From: Phycisphaerales bacterium
GTDB lineage: Bacteria; Planctomycetota; Phycisphaerae; Phycisphaerales; SM1A02
NCBI GenBank assembly: GCA_030748805.1
Contig: JASMLG010000081.1
Location: 1-11,189, forward strand
Length of the DNA stretch: 11,189 nt
Reading direction: 5' to 3'
The notes under the pieces are model-generated. The model had not been told where the DNA came from. It ran no database searches and was given only the letters and a program-made list of their open reading frames with translations. The translations under genes and the position numbers were made by a program. This document shows, piece after piece, positions 7,944 through 11,189 of this stretch (the first letter of the stretch is position 1; every line of letters begins with the position of its first letter).

Positions 7944-8638
7944 CAGATGTACTGACCTCCGTCTACTTTGATTACTTCGCCCGTGATGAATCGAGCACGC
8001 TCGCTACACAAGAATGCTACACCGCCTGCAACGTCTTCAACTGTTCCAATGCGACCGAGTAAAATTTCGCTCATTGCTGACTCACGCTGTGCTTCGGACA
8101 TTCCCTCAAGAATTTTTGTATCAATCATTCCGGGTGCAATTGCGTTCACCGTAACGTTAAACTTTGCTGTTTCTTTAGCAAGTGTTTTTGTTAAACCAAT
8201 CACGCCTGCTTTTGCCGCTGAGTAATTTGCTTGTCCAAACTTTCCTCGCAAACCATTAATCGAAGCGATGTTTACAATCGAGCCCTTGTTTGCTGTTCGC
8301 ATAAAGGGAATCGCCGCCCTGCAACAATTAAAAACGCCAGTTAAATTAACATCAATAACTTGTTGCCATTCATCATCGCTCATTTTCCAACTTACATTAT
8401 CACGAACGATTCCAGCGTTGTTCACTAGTGCATCTAACCCATCTTCGGCAAACTCAGAAATTGCTGCATTTACTTGCGCGGAATCAGAAACATCGACAGC
8501 ACGACCCCACACTTGTTGTGACTCGTCAAGTTGCACATCAAGAACACCAACTTCATAACCATCGCTTGCAAGCATTGAAACAATGCCCAAACCAATGCCA
8601 TTGCATCCCCCTGTCACTATTACGCGAGGTGGTGTCAT
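7943..8638 (-). CDS. Short-chain dehydrogenase/reductase (FabG/BadH-like)
   Basis: A classical SDR of 231 residues, slightly short for the family. The nucleotide motif TGGCNGIG is at 9-16, Asp34 after the second strand favours NAD(H), NNAG is at 73-76, and the catalytic set is Asn98, Ser126, Tyr139 and Lys143 (YSAAK). The end, ITGEVIKVDGG, is typical of 3-oxoacyl reductases. Between oah and dch it probably handles a hydroxyacyl-CoA: oxidation of 3-hydroxypimeloyl-CoA, or a 2-hydroxycyclohexane-carbonyl-CoA as BadH does in Rhodopseudomonas. The operon also encodes a 3-hydroxyacyl-CoA dehydrogenase and a zinc dehydrogenase, so its exact step is open. It starts 17 bases after the oah stop with an AGGA site about 6 bases before ATG, and its stop overlaps the dch start by one base. 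Confidence 0.88.
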   Translation of the reverse strand: MTPPRVIVTGGCNGIGLGIVSMLASDGYEVGVLDVQLDESQQVWGRAVDVSDSAQVNAAISEFAEDGLDALVNNAGIVRDNVSWKMSDDEWQQVIDVNLTGVFNCCRAAIPFMRTANKGSIVNIASINGLRGKFGQANYSAAKAGVIGLTKTLAKETAKFNVTVNAIAPGMIDTKILEGMSEAQRESAMSEILLGRIGTVEDVAGGVAFLCSERARFITGEVIKVDGGQYI

Positions 8639-8655
8639 AAACTTCCTGCCTTAAC

Positions 8656-9792
8656 TTATGCGTTTGCTGGAACTGCTAATGCAGCGCCGCATTTTCCGCA
8701 AAATTCAAACGAACTTGGAATACCCTTAGCACCGCAATCGCCACATTCTTGTGAATACGGTCCCCAAAGGAACTCACTTGAACCGTTTGGATCTGCTGCC
8801 AAGTCACGCATACCTGCGTAATCCGCTTTGCGTTTTTCGACAAATGCGGTCATGCCTTCGTATGGTTCCAAACTTGTGTAATGCACAGAGAGCCAGTCGC
8901 GAGCGTGCCCAACAGTTGAGTGCCAAGCGAGGTCTTTCCAGAAATTAACTTGCGTCTTTGTGTAACGAGTACATTCAAAGAATTTGTTAATAATAATGTC
9001 GCAAAGTTCTGCTACTGCTTCATCAAGAAGTGAAAGGTCAAGGGAATAACCATCTTTGCCCTTCTTCGCTGCGTTAATTTGCTCTTGGGTTGCGCGTGTT
9101 TCAAATGGGTTATCCCATTGGTCGGTGTTCCAATCAGCAAGGTATTTCCTGCCATTTGTAAATGTTGTGACCCAGTTACCATCTGCGTCTTTGACTGTTG
9201 GCACGACCATATTCACTAGACCCATACCAAGTGATGTCCAAGATGGATACCGTTGGTTGAGCATTAATACACCGCGTGCTGTACGGTCACCAACTGTTAC
9301 AGGTAGCCATTGGGTTGAACCACCGCACGCAACCGAACCAACATTCGTTCCGACTTGTGCAATAAATGCATGTTCGCCCATAACACCAAGGTCGCAAGCA
9401 AGCTGACTTTCATTGCCGCCACCAACTGCCATGCCATTAAGGCGAGCAATCACTGGCTTGGAACAATTCAAAATGGATTCAATGTACGCCTTGAAGCAAC
9501 ACATATATTTCCAATAGTCACGAGGTCTCTGGGTATAACTTGATTGATATTCTTTTACATCACCCCCAGTACAGAATGACGAATCGCCAACTCCTGTAAA
9601 GACCACGACTGCGATTGCATCGTCCCAAGAAGCATCTTTGAATGCCGCTTCAAGATCTTGAAGAGCAGGCGTGCTGTATGCGTTGTAATTAAAGGGACGA
9701 TTGATTGTGATGTACGCAATGCGCCCATCCTTCTTATACGTCACTTCCTCGAAGCCGAATTCGTCGGTACACTTTGAAGGGAAAAAACTCAT
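8656..9792 (-). CDS. oah: 6-oxocyclohex-1-ene-1-carbonyl-CoA hydrolase (ring-opening)
   Basis: Crotonase-superfamily hydrolase that adds water and opens the alicyclic ring of 6-oxocyclohex-1-ene-1-carbonyl-CoA, giving 3-hydroxypimeloyl-CoA. The 378 residues agree with Oah/BamA (about 377-381) and not with ordinary 260-residue hydratases. Diagnostic stretches include NRPFNYNAYSTPAL at 31-44, FCTGGDVKEY at 73-82, RDYWKYM at 91-97, NGMAVGGGNESQLACD at 119-134 (oxyanion region), and VNFWKDLAWHSTVGHARDW at 282-300. The C-terminus carries four cysteines (350, 353, 365, 368) in CxxC pairs, a likely zinc ribbon. It is the first gene of the minus-strand operon; AGAGGAG lies 7 bases before its ATG, and a promoter with a palindromic operator lies upstream. 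Homologues are used as markers of anaerobic aromatic degradation. I recognise the family from memory of its conserved motifs. Confidence 0.92.
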   Translation of the reverse strand: MSFFPSKCTDEFGFEEVTYKKDGRIAYITINRPFNYNAYSTPALQDLEAAFKDASWDDAIAVVVFTGVGDSSFCTGGDVKEYQSSYTQRPRDYWKYMCCFKAYIESILNCSKPVIARLNGMAVGGGNESQLACDLGVMGEHAFIAQVGTNVGSVACGGSTQWLPVTVGDRTARGVLMLNQRYPSWTSLGMGLVNMVVPTVKDADGNWVTTFTNGRKYLADWNTDQWDNPFETRATQEQINAAKKGKDGYSLDLSLLDEAVAELCDIIINKFFECTRYTKTQVNFWKDLAWHSTVGHARDWLSVHYTSLEPYEGMTAFVEKRKADYAGMRDLAADPNGSSEFLWGPYSQECGDCGAKGIPSSFEFCGKCGAALAVPANA

Positions 9793-9828
9793 GGTAAAAC
9801 TCCTCTTGTCTTAGGTCTATATATAGTA

Positions 9829-9842
9829 CCCACGAGGGTGGG
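9829..9842 (-). other. Small hairpin in the oah leader
   Basis: CCCAC-GAGG-GTGGG forms a 5-base-pair stem with a 4-base loop, between the predicted transcription start and the ribosome-binding site. Just downstream is the AT palindrome CTATATATAG (9817-9826). No U-tract follows, so it is not a standard terminator. It could affect mRNA stability or be chance. Confidence 0.3.
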
Positions 9843-9853
9843 CGAAAAGCACA

Positions 9854-9883
9854 ATTTTAACACCCGAACGGTCGTTCGACAAT
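9854..9883 (-). promoter_or_regulatory. Predicted sigma-70-type promoter of the oah operon
   Basis: On the minus strand, TTGTCG (9883 to 9878) resembles a -35 box (4 of 6) and TAAAAT (9859 to 9854) a -10 box (5 of 6), separated by 18 bases. The palindromic operator fills this spacer. The predicted start of transcription near 9847 leaves a leader of about 55 bases with a good ribosome-binding site (AGAGGAG at 9800-9806). Confidence 0.55.
9865..9878. promoter_or_regulatory. Palindromic operator, likely TetR-family binding site
   Basis: CGAACGGTCGTTCG is a perfect inverted repeat with 6-base arms and a 2-base centre. It sits between the -35 and -10 boxes of the oah promoter, in the gap shared with a divergent tetR gene, the usual position for a repressor site. 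It fits the pattern CNAACGNNCGTTNG that I recall for the TetR-family regulator PaaR of Thermus phenylacetate catabolism. Binding by the adjacent regulator is inferred. Confidence 0.7.
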
Positions 9884-9905
9884 TATAGCACGATTTTTCA
9901 CAAAA

Positions 9906-9933
9906 TCTTCTATCTTTTTACCTTTTTTATAGT
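9906..9933 (+). promoter_or_regulatory. Weak candidate promoter for tetR
   Basis: TATAGT at 9928-9933 matches a -10 box at 5 of 6 positions; TCTTCT at 9906-9911, 16 bases upstream, is a poor -35 box. The whole stretch is AT-rich, so the placement is uncertain. The leader to the tetR start would be about 70 bases. Confidence 0.3.
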
Positions 9934-10011
9934 ATTATTACATAAACAAATGCCGTTATTGGCGCAAGAACTCGGTTTTTTGCTCAAAAACGACGAATCA
10001 GAGGGCTCCAG

Positions 10012-10692
10012 ATGGGCAATACTATTCCCGAACAACCGTTCGCCTCGCGAACCAAAGATGACCGAAGTACTGCACACAACAGCAGTTACAACGAGCGCAA
10101 TGATGCCATACTCAAAGCGGCAACAATGCTCATCGCACGTGATGGATACGAAAAGGCCTCAATGCGGGCTGTTGCAGCGGAGGCGGGTGTAAGCCCCGCC
10201 TCGATGTACCACTATTTTGACGGCAAAGAAGCGATGCTTTTTACTATCCTTTTTAGAGCATTTTCTGGTTTAGAATCAAATTTGCGGATGAAAACGCATC
10301 TCATTGAAGATCCACTAGAACAAATGCGAATTATGATCGCAGAACATGTCATGTTTTTTGCAAACGACATGGATGGACTTAAACTCTGTTCCCACGAACT
10401 TGATTCTATGACTGGCAAGGCATACGAAGAGTTGCACCGTATCCGCCGTTCCTACTACCATCACACTCGCGAAATCGTAAACAACCTTATAAAAAAATAT
10501 AACCTCAAGGTCTGTGATCCTCACGTTGCAACAATGTCACTCTTTAGTGGACTGAATTGGCTGTACCGATGGTACGATCCACATACATCGAGTCGATCCC
10601 CTGCTGTCTTAGGTAAACTGTTCTTTGAACAGTTTATAGGCGGGCTTACTGGCAGCGAATTATTGCAGCAGGACAACGGAGAAGAAACATGA
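10012..10692 (+). CDS. TetR/AcrR-family transcriptional regulator
   Basis: A 226-residue one-component regulator. After a 27-residue N-terminal extension comes the TetR DNA-binding domain (about 28-75), with the helix-turn-helix around 49-69 (MRAVAAEAGVSPASMYHYF). The rest is a helical ligand-binding and dimer domain of typical size. A GAGGG ribosome-binding site 6 bases before the ATG supports the start. It is divergent from the oah operon and faces a palindrome inside the oah promoter, so it probably represses that operon and releases DNA on binding a pathway metabolite such as an acyl-CoA; the ligand is not readable from sequence. A second operator-like repeat overlaps codons 6-10 and could allow autoregulation. 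Its TGA overlaps the next ATG (ATGA), so it is co-transcribed with the FAD subunit. Confidence 0.92.
   Translation: MGNTIPEQPFASRTKDDRSTAHNSSYNERNDAILKAATMLIARDGYEKASMRAVAAEAGVSPASMYHYFDGKEAMLFTILFRAFSGLESNLRMKTHLIEDPLEQMRIMIAEHVMFFANDMDGLKLCSHELDSMTGKAYEELHRIRRSYYHHTREIVNNLIKKYNLKVCDPHVATMSLFSGLNWLYRWYDPHTSSRSPAVLGKLFFEQFIGGLTGSELLQQDNGEET
10029..10042. promoter_or_regulatory. Second operator-like inverted repeat inside tetR
   Basis: CGAACAACCGTTCG has arms CGAAC and GTTCG and differs from the main operator only in its centre (one inner-arm mismatch). It lies 17 bases after the first base of tetR, with its centre 164 bp from the main operator. It also encodes Pro-Glu-Gln-Pro-Phe, so chance cannot be excluded. 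Confidence 0.45.
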
Positions 10693-11189
10693 TTGGAACG
10701 TGCCTTGGCGGATTAACCGTCTACAAACCAGCAACACTAGATGACGCATTTGCCGTTCTCTTAGAACACGGTGACGATGCAGCCGTCATTGCAGGCGGCA
10801 CCGATCTTCTTGTTGACCTTCGCGTGCAACGTAGGGATGAACACCACCTTGTTTCACTTGCGAACATAACAGAACTTCGAGGTATTGCAGAAACAGATAG
10901 CGGCGTATCAATTGGCGCCGCGACAACGCTCAATGACTTGTTGCAATCTGTTGTCATTCAACAAAACTATCCAGCAATCACCGAAGCTGCTCAAGCCATG
11001 GGCTCAAACCAAATTCGTAACTCGGGAACAATCGGTGGAAATATTGCAAGCGCTGTTCCTTCGGCTGATTTGCCGCCGGTTCTTCTTGTTCTTGGCGCAG
11101 AAGTCGTCATTGCAAGCCAAAACGGTGAACGGACCGTTCCGATTTGCGAATTTTTCCAAGGCGTACGCAAAACATGCGTAGCAATTGGC
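10689..11189 (+). CDS. FAD-binding (medium) subunit of a molybdenum hydroxylase, cut by window edge
   Basis: The first 167 residues of a xanthine-dehydrogenase/CO-dehydrogenase type medium subunit, which passes electrons from the molybdenum and iron-sulfur subunits through FAD. Two FAD-binding motifs are visible: AGGTDLLVDLR at 35-45 and the TIGGN loop at 114-118, with the flanking NQIRNSG. The ATG overlaps the tetR stop as ATGA, and GGAG lies 7 bases upstream. Partner subunits are expected to the right of the window. The context of benzoyl-CoA chemistry suggests 4-hydroxybenzoyl-CoA reductase (HcrB), but the extra iron-sulfur loop with several cysteines that HcrB carries after the GGN motif is absent; only Cys153 and Cys163 follow. 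Other options are an aromatic or N-heterocycle hydroxylase. The family is firm; the substrate is unknown. Confidence 0.88.
   Translation, partial: MIGTCLGGLTVYKPATLDDAFAVLLEHGDDAAVIAGGTDLLVDLRVQRRDEHHLVSLANITELRGIAETDSGVSIGAATTLNDLLQSVVIQQNYPAITEAAQAMGSNQIRNSGTIGGNIASAVPSADLPPVLLVLGAEVVIASQNGERTVPICEFFQGVRKTCVAIG

Noticed and set aside
7170..9792. Rhodopseudomonas-type BadK-BadH-BadI route
   Set aside because: The hydrolase is 378 residues with Oah-specific stretches, unlike the shorter BadI (about 260), and the hydratase has the AFCAGVDVSDH pattern of Dch. BadH-like activity of the SDR remains possible.
9829..9842. Terminator or attenuator in the oah leader
   Set aside because: The stem is only 5 base pairs and no U-tract follows; no riboswitch architecture is recognisable in the short leader.
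11127..11139. GAACGG-A-CCGTTC palindrome similar to the operator
   Set aside because: Arm spacing differs by one base from the two operator-like sites and it lies deep in the FAD-subunit coding region encoding Gly-Glu-Arg-Thr-Val-Pro; most likely chance.
10689..11189. Naming the FAD subunit hcrB
   Set aside because: The cysteine-rich loop expected after TIGGN in HcrB is not present, so only a family-level call is made.

Overview
The window is bacterial DNA with dense, operon-style packing, Shine-Dalgarno sites and ATGA/TGATG gene overlaps. It carries a catabolic cluster for CoA-linked degradation of an aromatic or alicyclic acid. Composition is moderately AT-leaning and I cannot name the taxon. 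The strongest marker is a ring-opening hydrolase of the Oah/BamA type, which points to a benzoyl-CoA type route of the kind classically found in anaerobic or facultatively anaerobic aromatic degraders.

Layout. Positions 1-9792 hold seven genes, all on the minus strand. In transcription order (right to left) they are: oah (8656-9792), an SDR dehydrogenase (7943-8638), dch (7170-7943), a zinc alcohol dehydrogenase likely to be had (6137-7159), a 1132-residue three-domain fusion ending in an acyl-CoA synthetase (2638-6036), a thiolase (1312-2562) and a 3-hydroxyacyl-CoA dehydrogenase cut by the left edge (1-1309). Positions 9793-10011 form a divergent regulatory region with a promoter and a perfect 6-2-6 palindrome between its -35 and -10 boxes. 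A TetR-family regulator (10012-10692) and the start of a molybdenum-hydroxylase FAD subunit (10689 to the right edge) lie on the plus strand and overlap by ATGA.

How the genes fit. Dch hydrates cyclohexa-1,5-diene-1-carbonyl-CoA. Had oxidises the 6-hydroxy product to the 6-oxo compound. Oah opens the ring to 3-hydroxypimeloyl-CoA. The 3-hydroxyacyl-CoA dehydrogenase (or the SDR) gives 3-oxopimeloyl-CoA, and the thiolase releases acetyl-CoA and glutaryl-CoA. This is a nearly complete lower benzoyl-CoA pathway; the ring reductase is not in the window. The ligase domain probably activates an acid entering the pathway, and the FAD subunit on the other strand suggests a molybdoenzyme acting on a related aromatic substrate.

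Most unusual points: the fusion of a ketopantoate-reductase-like domain, a DUF2889 domain and an acyl-CoA synthetase in one protein; active-site substitutions in the 3-hydroxyacyl-CoA dehydrogenase; a G-rich repeat shared by two intergenic gaps of the operon; and a second operator-like palindrome inside the tetR coding start.
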